This document shows, piece after piece, positions 7,356 to 14,569 of a stretch of 64,000 nt of DNA (within the stretch, counting starts at the first letter, position 1; the number at the start of each line of letters is the position of its first letter). The notes under the pieces are model-generated. The model did no database searches. It was not told where the DNA came from and saw only the letters and a program-made list of their open reading frames with translations. Both the position numbers and the translations under genes were made by a program. The DNA is from a virus. The stretch covers positions 62,001-126,000 of the IMG/VR virus record IMGVR_UViG_3300032180_000001, one strand, 5' to 3'.

Positions 7356-7375
7356 AGCCTGAGGAGCCCGAATGA
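6794..7375 (+). CDS. HNH-AP2 homing endonuclease with captured C-terminus
   Basis: 193 aa from ATG 6794 (GGAGAAC upstream). Domains: DDEDYELAMRYRWHVF; HNH core MHQLLMG...IDHSNHNSLDNQRS; AP2 SVYKGVSWHKGAKKWTANI and YLGLFLSEENAARAYD. The last 27 residues (RRVNDELMAEARRNPLPSD...) do not belong to the endonuclease family but copy the C-terminus of the upstream 126-aa protein. The element therefore sits at that gene's 3' end and has absorbed a copy of it. The middle is AT-richer than flanking genes. Confidence 0.9.
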   Translation: MKTIPLYGKKAAGRVALVDDEDYELAMRYRWHVFERKQPSGNTNGPYASTNVRKPDGSKRIIRMHQLLMGFPACDIDHSNHNSLDNQRSTNLRLATRSQNNANQIPRSGKTSVYKGVSWHKGAKKWTANITVYSKQCYLGLFLSEENAARAYDKAALETWGDRALLNFRRVNDELMAEARRNPLPSDEPEEPE

Positions 7376-7611
7376 CAACCGAGACGGAGCCGGCTGCTTC
7401 CTCCCTGCACGATCGCATCATCGGTCTGCTGTCGGCCGGCGGACCGGAGCAGATCCGGGCGGCCCTCGTCACGGTGCTGGAACGCCACGCCCCCCTACGC
7501 GATGACTGGGGCAGCATCTCGTGTGCATGCTGGTCGAAGCTCGGGCACCCAGCCTGGCCCTGCTCGGAACTGAAGCAGATCATCATGGCGCTATCGGAGG
7601 AGACGGAATGA
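7372..7611 (+). CDS. Hypothetical protein, 79 aa
   Basis: ATG 7372 overlaps the preceding stop (ATGA). Acidic and helical, with one Cys pair region (SISCACWSKLGHPAWPC). No recognised family. Part of the rightward chain of overlapping small genes. Confidence 0.55.
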   Translation: MTTETEPAASSLHDRIIGLLSAGGPEQIRAALVTVLERHAPLRDDWGSISCACWSKLGHPAWPCSELKQIIMALSEETE

Positions 7612-7949
7612 CGACCACGGCAGAAAACCTGCGGAAGGCCGCGAGCCTGCTCCGCGAGCGCGGGCACTGCAAGAACGCCCTGGAAGACGATGACGGCCGG
7701 CTGTGCATGATCGGCGCCTGGAATCTGGCCGTTCTGGGCCACAGCAAGAGCACCCCCAGTCGTCACGGCTGCGCGGACGTAATCATGGACATTGTCGGCG
7801 AGCAGTTCCCCGACCGAGTTCCGAATTACATACTGTGGTCCTGGGCGACATTCAACAACCATGACGACACCACCGCTGATGACGTGATCATGGTGCTGGA
7901 GAAGGCTGCTGCCCGGCTGGAGGAGAACGATGAAAATCCTCGGGCGTAA
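7608..7949 (+). CDS. Conserved-looking phage protein, 113 aa
   Basis: Starts at ATG 7608 (ATGA overlap). The N-terminus TTAENLRKAASLLRERG, then RLCMIGAWN, and a C-terminal helix with TTADDVIMVLEKAAARLE resemble small actinobacterial proteins with a C-x-GA core and a D-T-x-D-V-I helix, also seen in the 116-aa protein at 9561. Function unknown. Confidence 0.6.
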   Translation: MTTTAENLRKAASLLRERGHCKNALEDDDGRLCMIGAWNLAVLGHSKSTPSRHGCADVIMDIVGEQFPDRVPNYILWSWATFNNHDDTTADDVIMVLEKAAARLEENDENPRA

Positions 7950-8154
7950 TGCTGTGCAATCAGCGCAGGCTATTATCCTCGCCGTGAAATCATGGGATGA
8001 GCTGACGCAAACCATTATGAATGCTCAGGATGAGGCAGCCCGCAAACGAGATGATCCTTTCTTCAAGGGGGCATCGGCTGCCTACGCTAGCGTGCTCGAC
8101 TGGATGCAGGAGCTAGAAAAAAGAAATGGCCCGCTCGGAGGAAGAATCCGATGA
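7930..8154 (+). CDS. Hypothetical helical protein, 74 aa
   Basis: ATG 7930 lies 20 bases inside the preceding gene; GGAGGAGAACG supplies the ribosome site. Mostly helical, with a basic C-terminus. No family recognised. Confidence 0.5.
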   Translation: MKILGRNAVQSAQAIILAVKSWDELTQTIMNAQDEAARKRDDPFFKGASAAYASVLDWMQELEKRNGPLGGRIR

Positions 8155-8372
8155 GTGAGTTCATCCTGACCACCTGCGGATGCAATGAGCCCCAGGTAAC
8201 CCCTCCCCCGCGATGCACAAACTGCGGCCGGTACAGCCACCGCGTAGATGACGGCTACAAGATTCCTCCCCGGGAAGGCCTGCTAACCGAGTGGTTTTTC
8301 CGGCGCTGGGCACGGCATAGGAACCAGCAGCCGCCGAAGCTGTCGGGTCGGATAACGACGGACTCATCATGA
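8151..8372 (+). CDS. Small zinc-ribbon protein, 73 aa
   Basis: ATG 8151 (ATGA overlap). TTCGCNEPQ and RCTNCGRYSHR give a likely four-cysteine metal site, followed by a Trp/Arg-rich segment. Function unknown. Confidence 0.55.
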   Translation: MSEFILTTCGCNEPQVTPPPRCTNCGRYSHRVDDGYKIPPREGLLTEWFFRRWARHRNQQPPKLSGRITTDSS

Positions 8373-8773
8373 CCACTATTTACCTGGCTGTCAGCGGTGA
8401 GTATAGCGACTCCCGGGTCTGCCACGCGTTCAGCCGCCGGGAAGACGCCGAGAGCTACAAATTGGGCGTTGACGTGAGGGAGCTGGAGCTGCATGACGGC
8501 CCCGTCGAAGTGCGAGAATGGCACATGCTCTGGTGGCGGACAGATCTTCCCGACAGGGAGACGATACCGGGTTTCGCGAACGCCAATCCATACGAGTCAT
8601 TTTTGCTCCAGGACTTTAACGGCGACGAGCGGTACTGCCGTCATGACTGGAAAGGTGCGCCTGCCACATCTGCGGGTGTTCTTACCGTCCAGGGCTGGAA
8701 TCTCGATCAGGTTCGCAAGGTCTACTCAGAGCAGCGGGCACAGTACCTCGCAGGGAAAGAAGGCATCGCGTGA
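8369..8773 (+). CDS. Hypothetical phage protein, 134 aa
   Basis: ATG 8369 (ATGA overlap). TTIYLAVSGEYSDSRVCHAF at the start resembles a common actinophage family in which a short beta-strand precedes SGEYSD and a later HAF-R-EDAE motif. The C-terminal part is Trp-rich. Role unknown. Confidence 0.6.
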   Translation: MTTIYLAVSGEYSDSRVCHAFSRREDAESYKLGVDVRELELHDGPVEVREWHMLWWRTDLPDRETIPGFANANPYESFLLQDFNGDERYCRHDWKGAPATSAGVLTVQGWNLDQVRKVYSEQRAQYLAGKEGIA

Positions 8774-9366
8774 CCGAGCCGAAAATGCCTGAGCACATCC
8801 ATGACGATGACGGAACCGTCGAGGGCTGCCCCGGCTGCTTCGCGGAACCTCCTCTCGGAACGCGGCTATTCTATGAAGCGATGAAACGCGATGAGGCGAT
8901 CGAAGCAGAAAGACGGGAATCGGCCATCGTCCAGAGCCCGGACATGATCACCGAACTGCGGCCAGGCCAGATCATCGTAGTGGGAACGAACATCCGCGGG
9001 CTGCACGCCAGTGGCGCGGCCTGGTACGCGCACCAGCATTTCGGGCTCCGCTGGGGTGTCGGCCAGGGGCTGTCCGGACAGACGTACGCGCTGCCCACCA
9101 TGGAAGGCTGGAACGAGCTGCGCCTTGCTGCCGCCCTGTTCTGCAGCTACGCCGCGCTGTCCCACGACCTGACCTTCCTGCTGACCAAGGTGGGCTGCGG
9201 CATCGCCGGCTACGAGGAAGAGAAGGTCAGCGCGCTGTTCGCGAAAGCCCCGGTCAACGTGCTGCGCCCGACTGGGTGGCCGCCGTTCAAAGGTAAGCCC
9301 ATTGTTCATCCGGAACCTTACCAAGGCACTCTCCTGAAGCCGAAGCAGGCAAAGAAACATGACTGA
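8770..9366 (+). CDS. A1S_2505-family phage non-structural protein (macrodomain-like)
   Basis: 198 aa from GTG 8770 (GTGA overlap). From residue ~60: IIVVGTNIRGLHASGAAWYA, then GQTYALPTMEGW, LTFLLTKVGCGIAGYEEE and a final FAKAPVNVLRPTGW. This series is characteristic of the A1S_2505 family, which resembles a reduced macrodomain (G-N-GxHGxGAA loop, VGCGIAGY loop). The first 60 residues add a Cys-containing segment (GCPGCF). An ADP-ribose-related activity is only an inference from the fold. Confidence 0.75.
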   Translation: MTEPKMPEHIHDDDGTVEGCPGCFAEPPLGTRLFYEAMKRDEAIEAERRESAIVQSPDMITELRPGQIIVVGTNIRGLHASGAAWYAHQHFGLRWGVGQGLSGQTYALPTMEGWNELRLAAALFCSYAALSHDLTFLLTKVGCGIAGYEEEKVSALFAKAPVNVLRPTGWPPFKGKPIVHPEPYQGTLLKPKQAKKHD

Positions 9367-9568
9367 CAGCGAAGACGACGAGCCTGTCGACTGGACTGGT
9401 GTGACTGGGCGCCTGCTGCTGAATTTCGTTCCCGAGGATAAACGCGAAGAGGCTGCGGGCTTTCTCGAAGTTTACCGGCAGGATGTCCGTGCCGCCACCG
9501 TTCATGATGTCGAAGTATGGCTGCGGGCAATCATTGAGCAAGCTAAAAAGGAGAACAACAATGGATAA
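9359..9568 (+). CDS. Hypothetical protein, 69 aa
   Basis: ATG 9359 overlaps the preceding gene by 8 bases. Acidic start, then helices (DKREEAAGFLEVYRQD, DVEVWLRAIIEQAKK). No recognised family. Confidence 0.5.
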   Translation: MTDSEDDEPVDWTGVTGRLLLNFVPEDKREEAAGFLEVYRQDVRAATVHDVEVWLRAIIEQAKKENNNG

Positions 9569-9911
9569 CCCACAACTTGGCCGCAAGATCCTCGACATCG
9601 CCGACTTCGAGACAGAGCGGTTCGACATGCTCGTCTGGGGGATGACGACAAGCTGCGGAACTGCTGCCTGCCTAGCCGGGCATACTCTGCTGCAATCTGG
9701 CTACAAGCTTGACGGCGGCGAGAACTTCCTTCGCCCCGATGGCACCCCCATTCCAAACAACCCAGGGGAAGAAGCGCGGCAGCTGCTCGGGATGACCAGG
9801 GGAGAAGTAACCTTTTCCGACATGGAGCTGCCCCTGTGGGTGGATTTCAATCACGGGCTGGAGCGGTTCCGGGCAATCGTCGAGCGAGCCGAGAAGGAGG
9901 GGAGCGAATGA
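9561..9911 (+). CDS. Conserved-looking phage protein, 116 aa
   Basis: ATG 9561 with AAGGAG upstream. The core SCGTAACLAGHTLLQSG is a well-recognised small-protein motif in actinobacteria and their phages; it is followed by EEARQLLGMT and a C-terminal helix LERFRAIVERAEK. Function unknown. Confidence 0.65.
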   Translation: MDNPQLGRKILDIADFETERFDMLVWGMTTSCGTAACLAGHTLLQSGYKLDGGENFLRPDGTPIPNNPGEEARQLLGMTRGEVTFSDMELPLWVDFNHGLERFRAIVERAEKEGSE

Positions 9912-10129
9912 CTGACCCTAGCCAGCGCGAAATCCGACACCCAGACGTGACCGTGCACCTCTCGACGGGATGCGACGGCAACATCGGCGCGGTCATGGCC
10001 AGGATCACCGAGGGGCTGCGCCGGGGCGGGTACGCCAACGAGCAGGACGCCTTCCGGAAAGAGATCTTCAACGCAGAGAGCTACGATCACGCCCTGCGGA
10101 TCTGCATGCGATGGGTACACGTGACATGA
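9908..10129 (+). CDS. Hypothetical protein, 73 aa
   Basis: ATG 9908 (ATGA overlap). Contains VTVHLSTGCDGNIGAVMARI and a helical C-terminus with DALRIC-like pattern (ESYDHALRICMRW). The GNIGAVMARI-TEGLRR pattern is seen in short actinophage proteins of unknown role. Confidence 0.55.
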   Translation: MTDPSQREIRHPDVTVHLSTGCDGNIGAVMARITEGLRRGGYANEQDAFRKEIFNAESYDHALRICMRWVHVT

Positions 10130-10380
10130 CAGACAGGCCATCGATCTTCGGGTTGCCGCTGGACGTGAAAGACACTGACCGGATCATCACCTGTACGCCA
10201 CTAGCCGGGTTCGTTGTCCTCAAGGCTCTCGACAAAGAAGGCGAGATCGTGTACCTGGGCGGCGCCACCGATGGCCTGAAATCCATTGAATGCCTGGGCA
10301 TGGCCCGGTATGCGGTGCTGAGGCTGGAGCACGGACTTCTGCAAGAACTAGAGGAAGAAGACGAGGAAAACGATGAATGA
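10126..10380 (+). CDS. Hypothetical protein, 84 aa
   Basis: ATG 10126 (ATGA overlap). Beta-rich N-terminal half and a strongly acidic C-terminus (LQELEEEDEENDE). No family recognised. Confidence 0.55.
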   Translation: MTDRPSIFGLPLDVKDTDRIITCTPLAGFVVLKALDKEGEIVYLGGATDGLKSIECLGMARYAVLRLEHGLLQELEEEDEENDE

Positions 10381-10831
10381 CGAGGAGCGCATGATGGGCA
10401 CGGCAGAGCCTTTTTCCTTCTCCTGGACTATCACCTCTGTTGTCGACCGGAACGCGACGACAACCGCGATCGAGGCAGATTTCAACGGGGAGCAGTACGT
10501 TGTCACCGGATCGGCCAAGCGGGAAAAAGGCGACGTCTGGGATCCGGCCATCGGGCTCACCCTCTCCTTGTCTCGCGCCCTGAGCGAGCTGTCAGCAGAA
10601 CTGAAAACGGACGGCCAAGCTCTCGTTCAGGCTGCCGAGCAAGCGAAGCAGGAGCGCATCAGCAGGCACATCAAGCGCGTGGAACGGAAGGTACTGAACG
10701 AGCCGGGGCAGCGCCAAACCCTTTCCATCACTGCCATCCGGGAGAAGTACGGCAATGAGGCCGCCAAGCGGGCAAGCGAGAGGCGTACCCGTACCCGATG
10801 GACCCCGATCGGACGAGACACTTTCGCCTGA
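10373..10831 (+). CDS. DUF1876-like protein with basic tail, 152 aa
   Basis: The N-terminal 70 residues (FSFSWTITSVVDRNATTTAIEAD..., YVVTGSAKREKGDVWDPAIG, SLSRALSELSAEL) follow the DUF1876 pattern of a short alpha-beta domain. A second half (IKRVERKVLNE, ITAIREKYGNEAAKRASERR) is helical and basic and could bind nucleic acid. Start at ATG 10373, overlapping the previous gene by 8 bases. Confidence 0.6.
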   Translation: MNDEERMMGTAEPFSFSWTITSVVDRNATTTAIEADFNGEQYVVTGSAKREKGDVWDPAIGLTLSLSRALSELSAELKTDGQALVQAAEQAKQERISRHIKRVERKVLNEPGQRQTLSITAIREKYGNEAAKRASERRTRTRWTPIGRDTFA

Positions 10832-11016
10832 TGTCCATGCCCGACGAAACCCGCGAGATAGCCCCCAACCTGAACGGACGGCAGAGGCTCCTAGCCGACG
10901 CGATCCTGCTAGAACGAACGGCTGTGGTGCTGCTGCGGCGGGGTGGAGCTGCGGCCACCGTCACCTATCTTAAGTCAACTGCACGTTACTGGCGAGACTT
11001 GGCGGAGGAAGAATGA
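10831..11016 (+). CDS. Hypothetical helical protein, 61 aa
   Basis: ATG 10831 overlaps the previous stop (TGATG). Two helices (RQRLLADAILLERTAVVLLRR and VTYLKSTARYWRDLAEEE). No recognised family. Confidence 0.5.
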   Translation: MSMPDETREIAPNLNGRQRLLADAILLERTAVVLLRRGGAAATVTYLKSTARYWRDLAEEE

Positions 11017-11438
11017 ATCGGGCGATGCGAATCAGATGGCAGGCGGCACCAGACGACTTGATCGGCGGCTGGTGTGTGCAGATGGAAGGCGAGCTGACAC
11101 CATCAGAAGGCGGAATTCAGATTGCGAACTTCGTCAGCCAGGAGGTCGCCGAGCACACCACTCTACTGCATAACCAGTGGCTGGAAGCGCAGGCCGAAGG
11201 CACCGCGGGGAGTATCAGGCCGGGGCAAGTGTGGGCGGATCTCACACCTGACCTGAGAGGCCGGACTGTAGAAATCCTGAGCATCGAAAAAGGCAGAGCT
11301 GTCTGCAAGGTTCTGACCAATAGCAAATGGTCTGCTAAATCGGCCGGACGTACGGTAAAGATCAGCCTGTCCAGGTTCCGGGAAACTAATCATGGATTTC
11401 GGCTCGTCGAGCAATCTGGGGGAAAGAATTATGCGTGA
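11013..11438 (+). CDS. Hypothetical protein, 141 aa
   Basis: ATG 11013 (ATGA overlap). Central IRPGQVWADLTPDLRGRTVEIL and C-terminal GRTVKISLSRFRETNHGFRLV resemble an SH3-like small beta-barrel found in several phage proteins (RPGQVW-D-D-R--GRT-V). Function unknown. Confidence 0.55.
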   Translation: MNRAMRIRWQAAPDDLIGGWCVQMEGELTPSEGGIQIANFVSQEVAEHTTLLHNQWLEAQAEGTAGSIRPGQVWADLTPDLRGRTVEILSIEKGRAVCKVLTNSKWSAKSAGRTVKISLSRFRETNHGFRLVEQSGGKNYA

Positions 11439-11826
11439 GATAGTTACCCAGATCCGGATTTATGACGACCTGGATCATGCCCGGGACAAGAGCAAGAACG
11501 AGGCTGCGCACACGGTCACCGTCGGGCTGAACGGCGTCTGGCGCGAGCTGGACCTGTCGGAGGATCACCACAAGGAGCTGATAGCGCTGCTGCAGCCGTA
11601 CCAGGACGCCGGGCACGTGCCGGCCGAGGCACCAAAGCCGAATGATCCGCTGCGCGGGAAGCGGTCGAGCCCGGAGTTCGCGTACATGCAAGGAATGCGG
11701 GAATTCGCGAAGGCGAACAACCTCCGGTATGTCACCTCGACGGGTAAGTTCTATTATAGTACCAGCCTGAGGAAGGCATATGCCGAACACCTGGCGAAGG
11801 AAGCGAGAGGGGAGACAACGCTATGA
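11431..11826 (+). CDS. Second Lsr2-like protein
   Basis: 131 aa from ATG 11431 (GGGGGAAAG upstream). IRIYDDLDHARDKSKNEAAHTVTVGLNGVW then ELDLSEDHHKELIALLQPY match the Lsr2 N-terminal oligomerisation domain. The C-terminal FAYMQGMREFAKANNLRYV...SLRKAYAEH occupies the place of the DNA-binding domain, but the R-G-R core is replaced by STGKFYYS, so minor-groove AT-hook binding may be lost. It could bind and antagonise host Lsr2 or the phage copy at 1206; that is inference. Confidence 0.75.
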   Translation: MREIVTQIRIYDDLDHARDKSKNEAAHTVTVGLNGVWRELDLSEDHHKELIALLQPYQDAGHVPAEAPKPNDPLRGKRSSPEFAYMQGMREFAKANNLRYVTSTGKFYYSTSLRKAYAEHLAKEARGETTL

Positions 11827-11990
11827 TGGGGACTATGATACTCATGAGACACGGAGTGAAGGCCGGGGACATAGGTCGTACTGTGAAAAAGCGCGAACTA
11901 GAACCCCTGAGCGTGCCCGCCGAAGAGCCGCTGACAGCTCCTGCCGAGGAACCGGCACCTGTTCTCGTGCCCGAACCGCAGCCTGCTTAA
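11823..11990 (+). CDS. Pro/Glu-rich small protein, 55 aa
   Basis: ATG 11823 overlaps the previous stop (ATGA). After a basic start (GRTVKKRELEPL) the chain is PAEEPLTAPAEEPAPVLVPEP, a low-complexity acidic tail common in short actinophage proteins. Too short for reliable function. Confidence 0.5.
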   Translation: MMGTMILMRHGVKAGDIGRTVKKRELEPLSVPAEEPLTAPAEEPAPVLVPEPQPA

Positions 11991-11993
11991 ACG

Positions 11994-12518
11994 ATGCAGC
12001 TTACCTTGCTGGCACTGCTCGTCCCCTGGGTTGTCGCGATCACAGCAGTCACCATCGCTTGGCGGGGGAATCAGGCCTGGAAAAAGAAACAGGCAGCCGA
12101 AAAAGAGAGAAGAAGGGTTATCCCGAGAGTGAGCACCAGCGCCTGCCCAGGAGCGTACAACCTCAGTTGCACCTGCACCGGTAACTGCGGTTTCAGTCAG
12201 CCACAGCCGTTCATGTTTTACGGGAAACCCGCCTGCGATTGCCTATCCTGCATAATTGCCATGTCCGGCGGATTTTCGGCGGGCAGCGGGGGCGGTGGCA
12301 GTGCGGGCAGCAGCTTCGCATCGGGAGGCAACGGAGTATATATGGGTAACGTCAGCGGAGGAGGAGGAGCGGGCGGTGGCAGTGCGGGCAGCAGCTTCGC
12401 ATCGGGAGGCAACGGAGTATATATATGGGTAACGTCAGCGGAGGAGGAGGAGGAGCGGGCGGCAGCACGGGAATCAGCAGTACCGGATTTAGCGTCGGCA
12501 GCAACGGAAAAAGCATAG
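11994..12518 (+). CDS. Membrane protein with Cys cluster and glycine-rich repeat tail
   Basis: 174 aa. An N-terminal membrane helix (LLALLVPWVVAITAVTIAW), a basic segment, a Cys-rich part (CPGAYNLSCTCTGNC, CDCLSC), then two copies of SAGSSFASGGNGVY-(M/I). A 2-base difference between the DNA repeats shifts the frame in the second copy, so the tail ends in EEEEERAAARES rather than the Gly-rich sequence. The real 3' end may have been disturbed by the duplication; overlaps the next gene by 94 bases. Confidence 0.5.
   Translation: MQLTLLALLVPWVVAITAVTIAWRGNQAWKKKQAAEKERRRVIPRVSTSACPGAYNLSCTCTGNCGFSQPQPFMFYGKPACDCLSCIIAMSGGFSAGSGGGGSAGSSFASGGNGVYMGNVSGGGGAGGGSAGSSFASGGNGVYIWVTSAEEEEERAAARESAVPDLASAATEKA
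12290..12453 (+). repeat. Tandem repeat of about 81 bp spanning a gene start
   Basis: Copy 1 starts at about 12290 and copy 2 at about 12371. Each holds GGCAGTGCGGGCAGCAGC..., a GGGAGG ribosome-like site and ATGGGTAACGTCAGCGGAGG. Copy 2 has one extra AT in the TATATA run. Consequently two possible starts for the downstream gene exist, in different frames relative to the upstream gene. Confidence 0.85.
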
Positions 12519-13195
12519 TCGGAAACGGAGTTCTTGGCAGCATGAGCGGGCAGGGTCGAGCCGGACGCGCAGGTATGGCGGGCTTTGGCGAGCAGGATTA
12601 CGCGTTCGCCGTCGGAAGCGTCCGCGGGTTTCGTATCTGGCGGATGACATCACCGCCACTGCACCAGAACCCGCATGAGGCCTCCTGGGTGCCTACCTTG
12701 CTCCGAGGCCAGGCAAGCATGGAGTGGCGTCCCGGTGTGCAGGAAGCCTTGTGCAAGTACGTTCCCTCTCACAAGCCTCCTGTTGAATATGATACAAACG
12801 AGAAAGCCGAATGTGGCTGCGGCTATTGGGCGTATTGGAGCATGAGTGAACTCGGCTCGATGGTTACCGCCGACAGCAGTTCTCTCCCGATCGCCGGGAT
12901 CATCGAAGGTACCGGACGAGTCATCATCGGCGAGAAAGGCTTCCGCAGCCAGCGCGCAGCCATCCTCGCGCTCGCGCCCGCGTTCAGCATCCAGATCCAG
13001 GGCGGAGCTTCCGGGCAATCCGAAGAAACCGACCGATCTGACGAAGACCGCGAGCTGAGAGAAGCGCAGGAAAACGGCGATAGCTGGAGCGGCATCATTC
13101 AGGTCAAGCTGATGGAAATGTACCCAGACGCGCAGGTCTTCAGTACCGTCGACGGAATGCTAGCAACCATTAAAACCGGTGAAATGAGCGAGTAA
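12425..13195 (+). CDS. Hypothetical protein with glycine-rich N-terminus, 256 aa
   Basis: ATG 12425 lies in the second tandem repeat, with GGGAGG about 14 bases before. Residues 1-55 are Gly/Ser-rich (low complexity). The globular part contains GFRIWRM, a CGCGYWAYW cysteine motif, SLPIAGIIEGTGRVIIGEKGFR and a final pair of helices. The IAG-IEG-GR-IIGEKGFR pattern occurs in an actinobacterial/phage family of unknown function that often has a metal-binding CGCG. Confidence 0.65.
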   Translation: MGNVSGGGGGAGGSTGISSTGFSVGSNGKSIVGNGVLGSMSGQGRAGRAGMAGFGEQDYAFAVGSVRGFRIWRMTSPPLHQNPHEASWVPTLLRGQASMEWRPGVQEALCKYVPSHKPPVEYDTNEKAECGCGYWAYWSMSELGSMVTADSSSLPIAGIIEGTGRVIIGEKGFRSQRAAILALAPAFSIQIQGGASGQSEETDRSDEDRELREAQENGDSWSGIIQVKLMEMYPDAQVFSTVDGMLATIKTGEMSE

Positions 13196-13197
13196 CT

Positions 13198-13575
13198 GTG
13201 GGGGATCATCACTACTTCGTCACCTCTCCGGCCTGGGGGTACAACGACGAAACTGAAATCCGGGATTTTGAACGCGTGCTTCGGGACCACTTCCGCGACG
13301 TCCTGCTGTTTTTCGGCGCGTACGCCATGCACGATAAGGATTTGGATAATTGCGGGGTAGAATTTGATATGCCGGATAGGGTCGATGCGCTCAGCGGCAT
13401 CCTGAAAGAGAATATAGCGATCGTGGCCGCCTGGGATCATCCGTGGCAGCTAGAGGAGTACGCAAAACGTGAGCGGCTGTGGATCGTACCTGGCTGGAAG
13501 ACGATGGGGCTGGACAAATCGCAGCGTCCGAAGCCGAAACTAACCATTACCCCCTGGGAGCCAAAGAAACCATGA
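13198..13575 (+). CDS. Hypothetical protein, 125 aa
   Basis: GTG 13198, two bases after the previous stop. Alternating acidic and aromatic segments (ERVLRDHFRDVLLFFGAYAMH, AIVAAWDHPWQLEEYAKRE). No recognised family. Confidence 0.55.
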   Translation: MGDHHYFVTSPAWGYNDETEIRDFERVLRDHFRDVLLFFGAYAMHDKDLDNCGVEFDMPDRVDALSGILKENIAIVAAWDHPWQLEEYAKRERLWIVPGWKTMGLDKSQRPKPKLTITPWEPKKP

Positions 13576-13844
13576 CGGAACAGCTGGACGACGAGCCGGG
13601 TCGCGCCTACTGCCGAGTGCCCGACTGTAGATGGGTTAGCAGGGAGTTCCAGTTCCGGGACATGGCAGGCTGCGCTGCTTCGTGGCACATATATGAAAAG
13701 CACCCGGAAACCTGGCGAGACCTTTTCGGTGATCGCCCGCCGAATGACCCTGACCCGCGTACCGATGCTGGGCTTGCTGAGATCTTCCTGCGGAACGTAC
13801 TGGTATTATGGAGACCGACCGGAGATGCTGGTGGTGCGGGATAG
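13572..13844 (+). CDS. C2H2-like zinc protein, 90 aa
   Basis: ATG 13572 (overlap with previous stop). CRVPDCRW and, 25 residues later, ASWHIYEKHPETW give a Cys2-His2 metal site in a phage-type small protein. The C-terminus is acidic then hydrophobic. Confidence 0.55.
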   Translation: MTEQLDDEPGRAYCRVPDCRWVSREFQFRDMAGCAASWHIYEKHPETWRDLFGDRPPNDPDPRTDAGLAEIFLRNVLVLWRPTGDAGGAG

Positions 13845-13852
13845 CCGTAACC

Positions 13853-13987
13853 GTGGACATAGATCTACCGGAGAGCAACGGCCTGATCCGTGATGACAGT
13901 ACCCTCGACGGAAGTGAATCGTGGATCTGCGCCGATCATGAAGCATGCCTGCGCCGGGCACGGGAGATCAAGTGGGGAATGGGGTAA
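13853..13987 (+). CDS. Small acidic protein, 44 aa
   Basis: GTG 13853 through TAA 13987, filling an otherwise empty gap. Acidic, with WICADHEACLRRAREIKWG at the end (one Cys pair). Support is frame position between tightly packed genes only; no clear ribosome site. Confidence 0.4.
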   Translation: MDIDLPESNGLIRDDSTLDGSESWICADHEACLRRAREIKWGMG

Positions 13988-13989
13988 CG

Positions 13990-14328
13990 ATGGCTCGGTA
14001 CGGACGACGGCTGACGTCCGCCGAGGCACGCGAGCTGCGGATCATCCGGGTAACCACCCGCGCGAAAGTGGCTGATCTCGCCAAGCTGTATAACGTATCG
14101 CAAACCACAGTGCTGTCTGTCATCCGCGGGCTGAGCTACCTCGACGCGGGCGGCCCGGCCGATGACGTTATCCTGCACAAGGACGTCCGACGGGAACACG
14201 GTACCGCTGCGTGCTACGCGACCGGATGTCGACTGCCGGCGTGCGTGCAGGCCAACAAGGACCGGAGCCGCGAGTACCGGCAGCGGAAAAAGAAGGAACG
14301 GCAGCAAGAGGGGACAGACCGGTCGTGA
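13990..14328 (+). CDS. HTH DNA-binding protein with Cys/basic tail, 112 aa
   Basis: ATG 13990. TSAEARELRIIRVTTRAKVA then LAKLYNVSQTTVLSVIRG forms a helix-turn-helix of the resolvase/sigma-4 type. The second half, HGTAACYATGCRLPACVQANKDRSREY, is a motif widespread in actinophage regulators with two Cys-containing turns and a basic C-terminus (RQRKKKERQ). A likely transcriptional regulator of the early operon. Confidence 0.7.
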   Translation: MARYGRRLTSAEARELRIIRVTTRAKVADLAKLYNVSQTTVLSVIRGLSYLDAGGPADDVILHKDVRREHGTAACYATGCRLPACVQANKDRSREYRQRKKKERQQEGTDRS

Positions 14329-14525
14329 GTGAGGGTGCCGTAACGTATCCGAAAGAACCCTATGAAGCCGCGCGCCCGTGCCCATACTGCCAGGGTGCCG
14401 GGAAAGAACTGGTCATCGTGCAGGTGAAGGTAATCGTGTTCAGTCCGACGGTGATTGGCTACGCGGGAAGATGCGGCCACATCTGGGATCTCGCCGCTTA
14501 CCGAATTCAAAAGCAGACAGCATGA
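14325..14525 (+). CDS. Zinc-ribbon protein, 66 aa
   Basis: GTG 14325 (GTGA overlap). CPYCQGAGKE near the start and CGHIW later; beta-rich centre. Function unknown. Confidence 0.5.
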   Translation: MSEGAVTYPKEPYEAARPCPYCQGAGKELVIVQVKVIVFSPTVIGYAGRCGHIWDLAAYRIQKQTA

Positions 14526-14569
14526 ACCAGGACGAGCACCTACCTGAAAGATCAAAATGCCTAAGCTAA
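14522..14569 (+). pseudogene. Decoy or remnant start of the 14727 gene
   Basis: ATGAACCAGGACGAGCACC at 14522-14540 is repeated exactly at 14727-14745, where it begins the 69-aa gene. Here the frame closes after 15 codons. The 57-aa gene lies between the two copies, as if it had been inserted behind a duplicated start. Confidence 0.5.

Noticed and set aside
12280-12460. CRISPR-like direct repeats
   Set aside because: Only two coding-sequence copies without spacers of equal size; this is a tandem gene-end duplication.
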